From Anaerocolumna aminovalerica (GTDB taxonomy: Bacteria > Bacillota > Clostridia > Lachnospirales > Lachnospiraceae), in assembly GCF_900115365.1 (NCBI RefSeq), contig NZ_FOWD01000004.1:124001-188000 (forward strand): a stretch of 64,000 nucleotides of DNA. The letters are read 5' to 3'. Below, piece after piece: positions 8,765-19,619 of the stretch (positions are counted from its first letter, which is position 1; every line of letters starts with the position of its first letter). A program made the translations under genes and the position numbers. A model generated the notes under the pieces. The model did no database searches. It saw only the letters and a program-made list of their open reading frames with translations, and was not told where the DNA came from.

Positions 8765-9253
8765 ATGGAGAATACTATTGAGATACTTAATGATATTTAC
8801 AAGCCTGTTTATGAATATTTAAAATGTTTATTAAAAGCATTGAAGGAATTGAATTATGACTATGAATGGAAGTTTTGTAATAATCATTCTATCAGAAAAG
8901 ATAACCAATGGATTTTGGAGTATTATCCAATTCCTCTTGTTACAGTAAAGGATATTTGCGATATTGGAATAGATATAAATCATATATTTATAGAATGTAA
9001 AATGAAGAAAGAAAAGATAATTGGATTTGAGTGGAAGTTAATTTCCGATTATAATTTTGATGTTTACGGAGTAGAAGATTATTTGAATGATTTTTATAAT
9101 TCCTCTCTAAAACTTGATGACATTACGGAAAGAATCATTCACAGCAATGAAAATGAAATTGGTATAGAATTTCAACTTAGATTTCTTGAAGAAAAAAGTA
9201 TTATATTAGAATTGATTAAAAAATTAGAATTTATGGGTACATTTATTTTGTAA
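8765..9253 (+). CDS. Hypothetical acidic protein
   Basis: 162 residues from the ATG at 8765, which has GGAGGA four bases upstream; an earlier in-frame TTG at 8753 overlaps that ribosome site. It is rich in Ile, Glu, Asp and aromatic residues, without signal peptide, membrane span or cysteine motif. The sequence alternates short helices and strands (for example IGIDINHIFIECKMKKEKI). No family is recognised. It stands between the foldback element and hemW, outside the conserved Firmicutes order, so it is probably a local insertion. Confidence 0.7.
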   Translation: MENTIEILNDIYKPVYEYLKCLLKALKELNYDYEWKFCNNHSIRKDNQWILEYYPIPLVTVKDICDIGIDINHIFIECKMKKEKIIGFEWKLISDYNFDVYGVEDYLNDFYNSSLKLDDITERIIHSNENEIGIEFQLRFLEEKSIILELIKKLEFMGTFIL

Positions 9254-9346
9254 ATAGTTCATTTATTATTGAAATAGGTAGTTAAGGATTTGATTAAGTA
9301 AGGTGCATCATTTGCAAATGAATTTTGAAAGGAGGAATAATATACT

Positions 9347-10504
9347 ATGGAAAATAAGTTGATAGACAGTTATAAGGACTTAGGGTTATATATTCATATT
9401 CCTTTTTGTGTAAAGAAGTGCGATTATTGTGATTTTCTTTCGGGGCCGGCTAGTGAAGAGACTAAAAGACTTTATGTGAAGGCTCTGATTAAGGAGATTT
9501 TATCTAATAGGGATTTGGCGTCGGAGTACCTTGTTAAAACGATTTTTATCGGTGGAGGTACTCCGTCTTCTGTTGATGGGAGGTTTATTGGGGATATTTT
9601 AGAAGCAGTACGAGAAGTCTTTCCTGTTAGTGAGAAGGCAGAGATTTCCATTGAAGCAAATCCGGGGACTCTGAATGAAGATAAACTTAAGGAATATAAG
9701 AAAGCAGGTATTAACCGGATTAGTTTTGGACTGCAATCAGTGGATGACAGAGAACTTAAGCTGCTTGGAAGAATTCATTCTTATAAGGAATTTGAAGATA
9801 ATTATTTGCTGGCTAGAGAACTGGGATTTCAGAATATTAATGTGGATTTGATATCGGCTTTGCCGGGGCAGACCATGGAGCAATGGTTATGTACTTTAGA
9901 GAAGGTTATCTTGTTAAAACCAGAACATATTTCTGCATATAGTTTGATTCTGGAAGAAGGGACGCCGTTTTTTGAACGGTATAGTGAAGAGGATCAAGAT
10001 GAAGATCTGGATAGAAGAATTTATGGTAAGACAAGAGAAGTTCTTGAAAAAGCAGGGTATTATAGGTATGAGATTTCCAACTATGCAAGACCTGGTTATG
10101 CTTGTAGGCATAATTCTTCCTATTGGACTAGAACTAACTATTTGGGGCTAGGATTGGGAGCTTCTTCCTTGTTTCATAATATCAGATTTCATAATGAAGA
10201 GAATATGCAGCTTTATATTGAAAATTCCCATAACAGAAAGCAAATTAGAAAAGATATTGAATATTTAGATAAAAATAAACAAATGGAAGAGTTTATGTTT
10301 TTAGGTCTAAGAATGACAGAGGGAATTCATAAGAATAAGTTTAAGGATTTGTTTGGTGAAGATATTGAAAATATTTATGGAGATGTTTTAAAACAATCTT
10401 TTGAGGAAGGTTTATTAATGGAGGAGCATAATCATATATTTCTTACGGAAAAGGGACTAGACTTAAGTAATGTAGTTATGGCTAGATTCTTATTAGATGA
10501 ATAA
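9347..10504 (+). CDS. hemW: HemW, radical SAM heme chaperone (HemN-like)
   Basis: Member of the coproporphyrinogen III oxidase-like radical SAM family. HemW proteins bind heme and are thought to insert it into target proteins instead of oxidising porphyrin. CVKKCDYC (C21, C25, C28) carries the 4Fe-4S cluster, followed by FIGGGTPS and the C-terminal HemN-type domain, with HNSSYW typical of HemW. 385 residues, shorter than true HemN. Ribosome site AAAGGAGGAATAATATACTATG. Placed between lepA and hrcA as in Bacillus. Confidence 0.93.
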   Translation: MENKLIDSYKDLGLYIHIPFCVKKCDYCDFLSGPASEETKRLYVKALIKEILSNRDLASEYLVKTIFIGGGTPSSVDGRFIGDILEAVREVFPVSEKAEISIEANPGTLNEDKLKEYKKAGINRISFGLQSVDDRELKLLGRIHSYKEFEDNYLLARELGFQNINVDLISALPGQTMEQWLCTLEKVILLKPEHISAYSLILEEGTPFFERYSEEDQDEDLDRRIYGKTREVLEKAGYYRYEISNYARPGYACRHNSSYWTRTNYLGLGLGASSLFHNIRFHNEENMQLYIENSHNRKQIRKDIEYLDKNKQMEEFMFLGLRMTEGIHKNKFKDLFGEDIENIYGDVLKQSFEEGLLMEEHNHIFLTEKGLDLSNVVMARFLLDE

Positions 10505-10583
10505 TTATTTTTTATATCGGTTATTATTATTTCAATGGATAGAGATTTTGTTTATTAAATTGTAAAAAGGAAGGTAATAGCGA

Positions 10584-11018
10584 TTGGTTTTATTAAAAGA
10601 AATTACAAGGGAAAATTTTTGGGATTGCATTGAACTTTCTGTTACAGAGAATCAAGTTGAATATGTAACTTCAAATGCAGTTTCCATAGCACAATCTAAA
10701 GTTCAACCGGAATGTATACCACTTGCCGTCTATGATGATGAATTGTTGGTAGGATTTGTTATGTATTGTATTGATGAAGATGACGGGGAGTATTGGATCT
10801 ATCGATTGATGATTGATAAACATTACCAATCAAAGGGATATGGTAAAAAGGCTATGAAAAAACTTTTGGAAATCATTGAACAAGATAAGTCTCATAATAA
10901 AATCTTTCTTGGTGTACATAAAGAAAGCATAAATGCAGTAAAACTGTATAAAAGTGTTGGCTTTGATTTTACCGGACAAATATTTGGTAAAGAACATATT
11001 ATGAAATTAGATTATTAA
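10584..11018 (+). CDS. GNAT acetyltransferase, spermine/spermidine (BltD-like) type
   Basis: 144-residue N-acetyltransferase. The acetyl-CoA loop is YQSKGYGKKAM, followed by VHKESINAVKLYKSVGF, the usual GNAT C-terminal motif. The N-terminal stretch VTENQVEYVTSN and LVGFVMY resemble Bacillus BltD/PaiA-type polyamine acetyltransferases, which would fit an organism with a large polyamine operon. The start is a TTG at 10584 with AAAAGGAAGG ten bases upstream. It is inserted between hemW and hrcA. The substrate is inferred from similarity I recall; the fold is clear. Confidence 0.82.
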   Translation: MVLLKEITRENFWDCIELSVTENQVEYVTSNAVSIAQSKVQPECIPLAVYDDELLVGFVMYCIDEDDGEYWIYRLMIDKHYQSKGYGKKAMKKLLEIIEQDKSHNKIFLGVHKESINAVKLYKSVGFDFTGQIFGKEHIMKLDY

Positions 11019-11075
11019 ACATAGTATGGTTTTCTTTTTTGATGAAATTTAAATATTAATTGAGTAAAATAACAC

Positions 11076-11104
11076 TTGACAAAGCAATTTGATAGTGCTA
11101 TTTT
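11076..11104 (+). promoter_or_regulatory. Vegetative promoter of the hrcA-dnaK operon
   Basis: TTGACA (11076-11081), 17-base spacer, TATTTT (11099-11104), directly upstream of the CIRCE operator and 63 bases before the hrcA start. Confidence 0.8.
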
Positions 11105-11117
11105 ATGTATAAAGATG

Positions 11118-11144
11118 TTAGCACTCCTTGACAGTGAGTGCTAA
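11118..11144 (+). promoter_or_regulatory. CIRCE operator, HrcA binding site
   Basis: Perfect TTAGCACTC-N9-GAGTGCTAA inverted repeat, the consensus operator of the HrcA heat-shock repressor, just downstream of the promoter. It implies autoregulation of hrcA-grpE-dnaK(-dnaJ). Confidence 0.98.
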
Positions 11145-11166
11145 CAATAAAGTTGGGGGTGGTTAG

Positions 11167-12201
11167 ATGGTATTGGATGATAGGAAGTTAAAGATATTAC
11201 AGGCAATTATTCAAAATTATCTTGAAACCGGCGAACCTGTCGGCTCCAGGACAATTTCTAAATTAACCGATTTAAATCTAAGCTCCGCAACAATTCGTAA
11301 TGAAATGGCTGACTTAGAAGAACAGGGGTATATTATTCAGCCTCATACTTCAGCAGGTCGTATTCCATCTGATAAAGGATATCGTTTGTATGTAGATACT
11401 ATGCTGCAGGACAAAATTCAAGAAGTAGAAGATATGAAAGTACTTCTGGTAGACAAAGCAGATAAGATAGATACTTTATTAAAACAAATAGCTAAGTTAC
11501 TAGCTGCGAATACCAATTATGCCACATTAGTTACAAAGCCTCAATACCGAAGCAGAAAAGTAAAGTTCATACAATTAACAGAAGTGGATGATGATCAGAT
11601 ACTTGCTGTTATTTTACTGGAAGGTAATATAGTAAAGAATAAGATAATCGATACATTAGAAAAATTAGATAAAGAGATTATTCTTAAATTAAATATTGTG
11701 TTTAATACTTTCCTTCAAGGATTAGATCTTTCTGAAATTAATCTGACTATTATTCAGAAGATGAAAGAACAAGCAGGTTCATACAGTGGCGTTGTAAGTG
11801 ATATTCTTGATGCAATTGCTCAGGCAATCAGTGAAGAAAAGAATGTGGAGATTTACACCAGCGGTGCAACCAATATGTTAAAATATCCTGAACTTAGCGA
11901 TATGGATAAAGTATCAGAATTACTGAATACTTTTGAGGAAAAAAATCAACTGACAGAGCTGGTAGCCGCTTCCCCTTCAGAAGATTCCGAAAAGAGAGGT
12001 ATTCAAGTATATATTGGAAGTGAAACTCCCGTAGAGGCTATGAAAGATTGTTCTGTTGTAACAGCCACTTATGAAATTGAAGACGGTGTTTATGGCAAGA
12101 TAGGCATTATTGGTCCAAAGAGAATGGATTATGAAAAAGTAGTCAGTACGCTGCATACACTTATGGTGCAGTTGGATGAAATATTTAAGAAAAAAACTTA
12201 A
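11167..12201 (+). CDS. hrcA: Heat-inducible transcription repressor HrcA
   Basis: Represses class I heat-shock genes by binding CIRCE and depends on GroEL for folding. 344 residues: N-terminal winged helix (LDDRKLKILQAIIQNYLETGEPVGS, split here as LDDRKLKILQ and YLETGEPVGS; then SSATIRNEMADLEEQGYI), the HrcA central domain, and a GAF-like C-terminal part with GIIGPKRMDYEKVV. Ribosome site GGGGGTGG. It starts the operon under the CIRCE site at 11118 and is followed after 23 bases by grpE. Confidence 0.96.
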   Translation: MVLDDRKLKILQAIIQNYLETGEPVGSRTISKLTDLNLSSATIRNEMADLEEQGYIIQPHTSAGRIPSDKGYRLYVDTMLQDKIQEVEDMKVLLVDKADKIDTLLKQIAKLLAANTNYATLVTKPQYRSRKVKFIQLTEVDDDQILAVILLEGNIVKNKIIDTLEKLDKEIILKLNIVFNTFLQGLDLSEINLTIIQKMKEQAGSYSGVVSDILDAIAQAISEEKNVEIYTSGATNMLKYPELSDMDKVSELLNTFEEKNQLTELVAASPSEDSEKRGIQVYIGSETPVEAMKDCSVVTATYEIEDGVYGKIGIIGPKRMDYEKVVSTLHTLMVQLDEIFKKKT

Positions 12202-12224
12202 CATAAGGAAAGGCGGTAACAAAA

Positions 12225-12887
12225 GTGGAAGATAAGGATAATTCTGTAGAGGATTTAAAGAAAGATGGAGTTAACCAAGAGGAAGAAATGAAAAATAATA
12301 TAAATCCAGATAGTGCAAACCAAACCTTAGAAAATGAAGATAATAATGAGCAAATAGAACAGGATGTGAATCTGGAAGCTGAAGAAGGCACAGAAGAAAA
12401 TGAAGATAAGAAATCCGGAAAGTTCTTTAAAAAGAAAGAAAAGAAGAAAGATCCGAAAGATCTAAAGATTGAAGAACTTGAGGACAGATTAAAGCGCACC
12501 TTCGCTGAGTTTGATAATTATCGAAAGCGCACGGAAAAGGAAAAATCACAGATGTTTGAAATCGGTGCAAGAGACATTATAGAAAAAGTCCTTCCGGTTA
12601 TTGATAATTTCGAAAGAGGACTAGGAACCTTAACAGAAGAAGAAAAGTCCGGAGGATTTGCACAAGGTATTGAAAAAATCTATAAACAATTAATGGATAC
12701 CTTAACGGAATCCGGTCTAAAACCGATAGAAGCAGCAGGTAAGGAATTCAATCCTGATTTTCATAATGCAGTAATGCATTCTGAGGATCCTGAACTGGGA
12801 GAAAACATAGTAGCAGAAGAATTCCAAAAAGGTTATATATTTAAAGATACTGTAGTTAGACATAGTATGGTAAGAGTTGTTAATTAA
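12225..12887 (+). CDS. grpE: GrpE, nucleotide exchange factor of DnaK
   Basis: Releases ADP from DnaK. 220 residues with a long acidic, low-complexity N-terminal extension (about residues 1-75), then the coiled-coil dimer region (RLKRTFAEFDNYRKRTEKE) and the C-terminal beta domain (VMHSEDPE, VRHSMVRVVN). The start is GTG at 12225 after AAGGAAAGGCGG. The charged N-terminus is longer than in many relatives but usual for Clostridia. Confidence 0.95.
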   Translation: MEDKDNSVEDLKKDGVNQEEEMKNNINPDSANQTLENEDNNEQIEQDVNLEAEEGTEENEDKKSGKFFKKKEKKKDPKDLKIEELEDRLKRTFAEFDNYRKRTEKEKSQMFEIGARDIIEKVLPVIDNFERGLGTLTEEEKSGGFAQGIEKIYKQLMDTLTESGLKPIEAAGKEFNPDFHNAVMHSEDPELGENIVAEEFQKGYIFKDTVVRHSMVRVVN

Positions 12888-12990
12888 AGTAATATAATTA
12901 TTTATTAAGTAAATACATTATATTTATTTATAATTTATTAGTAGTTTGTAATAATTTATATTGTTATATTGAAAAAATTAGGAGGAATAA

Positions 12991-14856
<1,866 letters not shown>

Positions 14857-14945
14857 ATCAGTAGCATCTATAAAGGTTTTCCGGAGTTGACTTTTTCAAA
14901 TATTTTGTATAGTATATTGGTTGTGGGTCGTTCCCTGACATTTAT

Positions 14946-14973
14946 AAATAGGCGGTCTTTTGACTGCCTATTT
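14946..14973 (+). terminator. Hairpin between dnaK and dnaJ
   Basis: AAATAGGCGGTC pairs with GACTGCCTATTT around a TTTT loop. No strong T-run follows, so it may be a partial terminator or an mRNA-processing or stability site between dnaK and dnaJ. A second stem GAATTTTCT/AGAAAATTC (15075-15111) ends three bases before the dnaJ ribosome site. Nothing else is seen in this 276-base gap. Confidence 0.5.
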
Positions 14974-15132
14974 GTGGATTAAGAATAAATTACGGTCAAG
15001 AGGATGAAATATATCCCCTTAGATTGATTATTAAAAAGTGAAGTTTTGGACTAAAAGTCAAGAAATAGACATGGGAATTTTCTTGGCAGTTTTTGTTCGC
15101 TTAGAAAATTCGCAAGGAGGATAGATAAAATC

Positions 15133-16272
15133 ATGGCAGATAAACGTGATTATTATGAAGTCTTGGGGGTCTCCAAGTCTGCAACAGATGATGAACTAAA
15201 AAAAGCATATAGAAAATTGGCAAAACAATATCACCCGGACGCCAATCCTGGTAATAAAGAAGCGGAAGCTAAATTTAAAGAAGCTTCAGAAGCTTATACG
15301 GTATTAAGTGATCCGGATAAACGAAGACAATATGATCAATTTGGCCATTCTGCATTTGAAGGCGGTGCTGGTGGCGGCTTTGACTTTACCAATATGGATA
15401 TGGGAGACATCTTTGGAGATATCTTCGGAGATTTATTTGGTGGCGGAGGTCGCAGAAGAAGCAATAATGGCCCAATGAAAGGACCGAATGTCAGAGCTGC
15501 GGTAAGAATCACATTTGAAGAAGCAGTGACCGGTGTTGATAAAGAATTAGATTTGAACTTAAAAGAGGAATGTACTACCTGTCACGGAACTGGTGCAAAA
15601 CCAGGTACCAATCCGGAAACTTGTACAAAGTGCGGTGGTAAAGGCCAGGTTGTATATACCCAGCAGTCCTTATTTGGCATGGTTAGAAATGTTCAACCCT
15701 GCCCGGATTGTCGTGGTACCGGTAAAATAGTAAAAGAAAAATGTCAGGATTGTTATGGTTCCGGCTATGTGAACAAGAGAAAGAAGATTGCAGTTTCCAT
15801 ACCAGCCGGTATTGATAGTGGTCAGAGTATCAGAATTCGTGAAAAAGGGGAACCTGGAATCAATGGCGGCGAAAGAGGAGATTTACTGGTAGAAGTTACC
15901 GTAAGCAGACATCCAATCTTCCAAAGACAGGACTATGACATTTATTCTACTGTACCTATTTCTTTTGCTCAGGCGACCCTGGGCGGTGATATCCGCATTA
16001 ATACGGTAGACGGAGATGTTATTTATACAGTAAAACCGGGTACCCAAACGGATACCAAAGTACGTTTAAGAAGTAAAGGTGTACCTACACTTCGTAATAA
16101 ACAGGTACGTGGAGACCATTATGTTACTTTAGTAGTTCAGGTACCGATGAAATTAACCAACGAGCAAAAGGAGTTATTGCAAAAATTTGATGATGCAATG
16201 AACGGTAAAAGCGTGGAACCGGAACACGAAAAAGAAAAGGAAAAAGGAAAGAAGAAATTCTTTGGTAAATAA
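15133..16272 (+). CDS. dnaJ: Chaperone DnaJ (Hsp40)
   Basis: Stimulates DnaK ATPase and delivers substrates. 379 residues: J-domain with the YHPDANPG loop, a Gly/Phe-rich segment (about 75-105), four zinc-binding CxxCxGxG repeats ([32 protein letters not shown]), then the two beta-barrel substrate domains and a Lys/Glu-rich tail. AAGGAGG precedes the ATG. prmA starts three bases after its stop. Confidence 0.97.
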   Translation: MADKRDYYEVLGVSKSATDDELKKAYRKLAKQYHPDANPGNKEAEAKFKEASEAYTVLSDPDKRRQYDQFGHSAFEGGAGGGFDFTNMDMGDIFGDIFGDLFGGGGRRRSNNGPMKGPNVRAAVRITFEEAVTGVDKELDLNLKEECTTCHGTGAKPGTNPETCTKCGGKGQVVYTQQSLFGMVRNVQPCPDCRGTGKIVKEKCQDCYGSGYVNKRKKIAVSIPAGIDSGQSIRIREKGEPGINGGERGDLLVEVTVSRHPIFQRQDYDIYSTVPISFAQATLGGDIRINTVDGDVIYTVKPGTQTDTKVRLRSKGVPTLRNKQVRGDHYVTLVVQVPMKLTNEQKELLQKFDDAMNGKSVEPEHEKEKEKGKKKFFGK

Positions 16273-16274
16273 CA

Positions 16275-17228
16275 ATGAAATGGACAAAATTAACTTTAAA
16301 AACCATGTCGGAAGCGGAAGAACTTATTAGTAATATGTTAACGGACTTGGGGTTTGAAGGTATTGAAATAGTAGATAATGTTCCAATTACAGAAGAAGAG
16401 AAAAAAGCTATGTTCATTGACATACTGCCTGAAGTAGATGAAGAAGATAAAACCGCTGCTATAAGCTTTTATTTGAATGAAGGCGAAGATGTGGAAGAGA
16501 CTATAGCTAAAATCCAGGAGGGCTTAGATGAATTAGCTGAATTCGTGGATGTGGGAAGCAGAAAAATTATGGTCTCCGAAACAGAAGATGTAGATTGGAT
16601 CAATAACTGGAAAGAATTTTTTAAACCATTTCGTGTAGATGATAATATTGTAATTAAACCAACCTGGGAACCTCTTAATAATGTTTCGAATAAGGACCTT
16701 ATCATTGAAATCGATCCGGGTACTGCTTTTGGTACCGGTGCTCACGAGACTACCAAATTATGTATCAGTGGTTTGAAAAAGTATGTTAATTCGGAAACAA
16801 AATTGTTAGATGTAGGCTGCGGAAGTGGAATTCTATCCATTATCGGAGCAAAGCTGGGAGCTTTTTCCGTATTCGGAACGGATATTGATCCTAATGCAGT
16901 AAAAGCCGCCTATGAAAATGCAAAAGTAAACCATATTTCGGATGATGTTTTAACCATTATTAGTGGAGATATTATATGCGATGAAAGTATTCAAAAACAA
17001 GTAGGTTTTGAATGTTACGATGTTGTTGCAGCAAACATATTGGCGGATGTTATTATTCCCCTTTCTGCTGAGATCGGAAAACACATGAAACCGGGCGGCG
17101 TATTTATCAGTTCCGGAATCATAAACATGAAGAAGGAGCAGGTAAAGGAAGCAATTTTAAAAAACGGTTTTCAAATATTAGAAATAAATGAAATGGGTGA
17201 CTGGGTTTCTATTGTAGCGCAGAAGTAG
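16275..17228 (+). CDS. prmA: Ribosomal protein L11 methyltransferase PrmA
   Basis: SAM-dependent trimethylation of L11. 317 residues with an N-terminal L11-recognition domain and a Rossmann methyltransferase domain from about residue 150: DPGTAFGTGAHETT, LLDVGCGSGILSI and VVAANILADVI (NPPY-like motif). It starts three bases after dnaJ and is translationally coupled; this dnaJ-prmA-rsmE order is conserved in Firmicutes. Confidence 0.95.
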   Translation: MKWTKLTLKTMSEAEELISNMLTDLGFEGIEIVDNVPITEEEKKAMFIDILPEVDEEDKTAAISFYLNEGEDVEETIAKIQEGLDELAEFVDVGSRKIMVSETEDVDWINNWKEFFKPFRVDDNIVIKPTWEPLNNVSNKDLIIEIDPGTAFGTGAHETTKLCISGLKKYVNSETKLLDVGCGSGILSIIGAKLGAFSVFGTDIDPNAVKAAYENAKVNHISDDVLTIISGDIICDESIQKQVGFECYDVVAANILADVIIPLSAEIGKHMKPGGVFISSGIINMKKEQVKEAILKNGFQILEINEMGDWVSIVAQK

Positions 17229-17245
17229 TTTTACAAAACTGTTGC

Positions 17246-17365
17246 AAACTGTCATTCTGAGCATAAATTCAGCTGTGCCAAATTTAAGGGATGAATCTTG
17301 TAAAATTGGGATTCTCTAGCATAGAATTCGGCACAGCTGAACTTACGCTCTTAGAGTGGCAGTTT
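17246..17365. repeat. 120-bp foldback sequence between prmA and rsmE
   Basis: AAACTGTCA (17246-17254) and TTCAGCTGTGCC (17268-17279) on the left pair with GGCACAGCTGAA (17330-17341) and TGGCAGTTT (17357-17365) on the right, with smaller internal pairings. It contains no gene. Its arms are unrelated in sequence to the other foldbacks in this window. Confidence 0.6.
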
Positions 17366-17462
17366 ATTGTTTTCTGACAGCTTCTTTAATAAATGTAATA
17401 GAATTCAGCTTTGCAAAATTACTGTATAAAATATTAATTGCGAAGGAAGGCAGGTGCTTGGG

Positions 17463-18206
17463 ATGTACCGTTTCTATGTAGATCAAGATCAAATAGGTGA
17501 AGAATTTATCACCATTAAAGGCATAGACGTAAATCACATAAAAAATGTATTACGGATGCGGACTGGTGAGAAACTAATAATTTGTAATGGACAAGGGAAA
17601 GACTTCTATTGTATAATAGATAGCGAATCTAAGGACGAAATTATAGTCTCTATTGAAGAAGTCTGTAACACGGATACAGAATTGGATGGGAAAATATATT
17701 TATTTCAGGGACTTCCTAAAAAGGATAAGATGGAATTAATCATTCAAAAAGCAGTAGAACTTGGTGTTTTTGAAATTATTCCTGTTATGACACAAAGAAC
17801 CGTTGTAAAATTAGAAGATAAAAAGAAGGAAGACAAGAAAGTAGAACGCTGGCAGTTAATTGCAACAAGTGCGGCAAAACAATCCAATCGGGGAATCATA
17901 CCCACGGTATCAGGAACTATGAGTTTTAAAGAATCGCTAGATTACGCAAAGAATATGGATATTAAAATAATTCCATATGAAAATGCAGATGACATAAATG
18001 AAACCAAGGAAATTATACAAAGTATAAAAAGTGGACAGTCAGTGGGAATCTTTATCGGACCGGAAGGTGGATTTGAAGAAAAAGAGATCGGACAAGCTTT
18101 AGAGGCAGGTGTTCTACCCATAACTTTAGGAAGAAGAATTTTGCGAACGGAAACTGCCGGACTTACTATCTTATCTATGATTATGTTACAGATGGAACTG
18201 GGCTGA
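17463..18206 (+). CDS. rsmE: 16S rRNA m3U1498 methyltransferase RsmE
   Basis: SPOUT-class enzyme methylating U1498 of 16S rRNA. It has an N-terminal PUA-like domain and a C-terminal trefoil knot with IGPEGGFEEKEI and LGRRILRTETAGL, the SAM-binding signature. I choose the ATG at 17463 (MYRFYVDQ, 247 residues), the family's N-terminus, over the upstream GTG at 17454, which sits too near GGAAGG. Confidence 0.94.
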   Translation: MYRFYVDQDQIGEEFITIKGIDVNHIKNVLRMRTGEKLIICNGQGKDFYCIIDSESKDEIIVSIEEVCNTDTELDGKIYLFQGLPKKDKMELIIQKAVELGVFEIIPVMTQRTVVKLEDKKKEDKKVERWQLIATSAAKQSNRGIIPTVSGTMSFKESLDYAKNMDIKIIPYENADDINETKEIIQSIKSGQSVGIFIGPEGGFEEKEIGQALEAGVLPITLGRRILRTETAGLTILSMIMLQMELG

Positions 18207-18288
18207 CAAGGATATCTCATCCGCAATATATAAGAGATTCTTTATAAATGGTATAGAAGTATTGATTAGTATTAGAGAAGAGGAAAGT

Positions 18289-19449
18289 ATGGAAGCATAT
18301 TTGGACAATGCCGCAACTACAAGGGCATTTGATTCGGTAAAAGATATTATGATAGAAACTTTAAGTATGGATTATGGTAATCCCTCCTCCAAACACTTAA
18401 AGGGAATGGAAGCAGAACGGTATATACGGGATGCAAAAGATATTATTTCAAAGAGACTGAAAGTGGAACCCAAAGAGATTATATTTACCTCCGGTGGCAC
18501 AGAATCCAATAATATGGCTTTAATTGGTACCGCTTTAGCCAATAAAAGAAGGGGCAACCATATCATTACAACCGGAATTGAACATTCTTCCGTTCATAAC
18601 CCACTTATATTCCTTGAAGAGAATGGTTTTCAGATAACTTATGTACCAGTAGATTCCTATGGAAAAGTCATAACGGAGGAATTACTAAGTGCAGTAAAGG
18701 AAGATACTATACTGGTATCTATTATGTATGTAAATAATGAGATTGGTTCCGTACAAAATATCAGTGAAATATCAAAAAAAGTAAAAGCAAAAAATCCTAA
18801 TGTTATTTTACATGTAGATGCCATTCAGGCATTTGGTAAATATAATATATATCCAAAAAGAGAAGGAATTGATCTGTTGTCTGTCAGCGGGCATAAGATT
18901 CATGGACCGAAAGGAAGCGGATTCCTGTATATAAAAGATAAAATAAAGATAAAGCCTATATTATATGGCGGGGGACAGGAAAAAGGTATGCGTTCCGGCA
19001 CAGAAAATGTTCCGGCTATAGCTGGACTTGGACAGGCGGTAAAAGAAATTTATGAGAATCATGAGGATAAAATCAAAAATCTGTATCATATAAAAAAATC
19101 TTTTATAGAAGAAGTCAGTCAAATAGAAGGTGTAACCATAAATGGAGCGGGAGACAAATTAGAAGATTCTGCACCTCATATTGTTAGCGCTAGCTTTGAA
19201 GGAATTAGAAGTGAAGTTTTATTACACGCATTAGAAGAAAAGGGCATCTATGTATCTTCCGGTTCTGCATGCTCCTCTAATCATCCTGCTCTCAGTGGCA
19301 CATTAAAGGCAATTGGAGTAAGAGATGATTTGTTGGATGCCACAATAAGATTTAGTTTTTCTGTCAATACAAACATGAAAGAAATCGGGTATACGGTGGA
19401 TATGCTGAAAGAATTATTACCTGTTTTAAGAAGATTCAGAAGACATTAA
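18289..19449 (+). CDS. Cysteine desulfurase, NifS/IscS type
   Basis: PLP enzyme moving sulfur from cysteine to acceptor proteins. 386 residues from the ATG at 18289 (AGAGGAAAG upstream). It shows YLDNAATTRAF at the N-terminus, TSGGTESNN, VDAIQAFGK, the PLP lysine in SVSGHKIHGPKG and the active cysteine in SSGSACSSNHP. The thiI gene follows, so this is most likely the desulfurase that feeds ThiI for 4-thiouridine synthesis rather than the main Fe-S cluster enzyme. No IscU-like gene is adjacent. The pair interrupts the usual rsmE-mtaB neighbourhood. Confidence 0.93.
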   Translation: MEAYLDNAATTRAFDSVKDIMIETLSMDYGNPSSKHLKGMEAERYIRDAKDIISKRLKVEPKEIIFTSGGTESNNMALIGTALANKRRGNHIITTGIEHSSVHNPLIFLEENGFQITYVPVDSYGKVITEELLSAVKEDTILVSIMYVNNEIGSVQNISEISKKVKAKNPNVILHVDAIQAFGKYNIYPKREGIDLLSVSGHKIHGPKGSGFLYIKDKIKIKPILYGGGQEKGMRSGTENVPAIAGLGQAVKEIYENHEDKIKNLYHIKKSFIEEVSQIEGVTINGAGDKLEDSAPHIVSASFEGIRSEVLLHALEEKGIYVSSGSACSSNHPALSGTLKAIGVRDDLLDATIRFSFSVNTNMKEIGYTVDMLKELLPVLRRFRRH

Positions 19450-19619
19450 TGCATTTTATAAACGAAAATAATATTTTGGTAATGATAGTTAAATTAGCGT
19501 AGTGTAAATTATTGAAATACATAATTTACACCTTGATTTGTTGCAGTGCTGCATTTGCAGGCAGGTACAGCATGCAGTGGGAGCTAGAAAATATTTTATA
19601 TACAGGAAAAGAGGAAAGT

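Noticed and set aside
12185-12499. Minus-strand Ser/Phe-rich frame opposite grpE
   Set aside because: Shadow of the acidic Glu/Lys-rich grpE N-terminus; no initiation signals.
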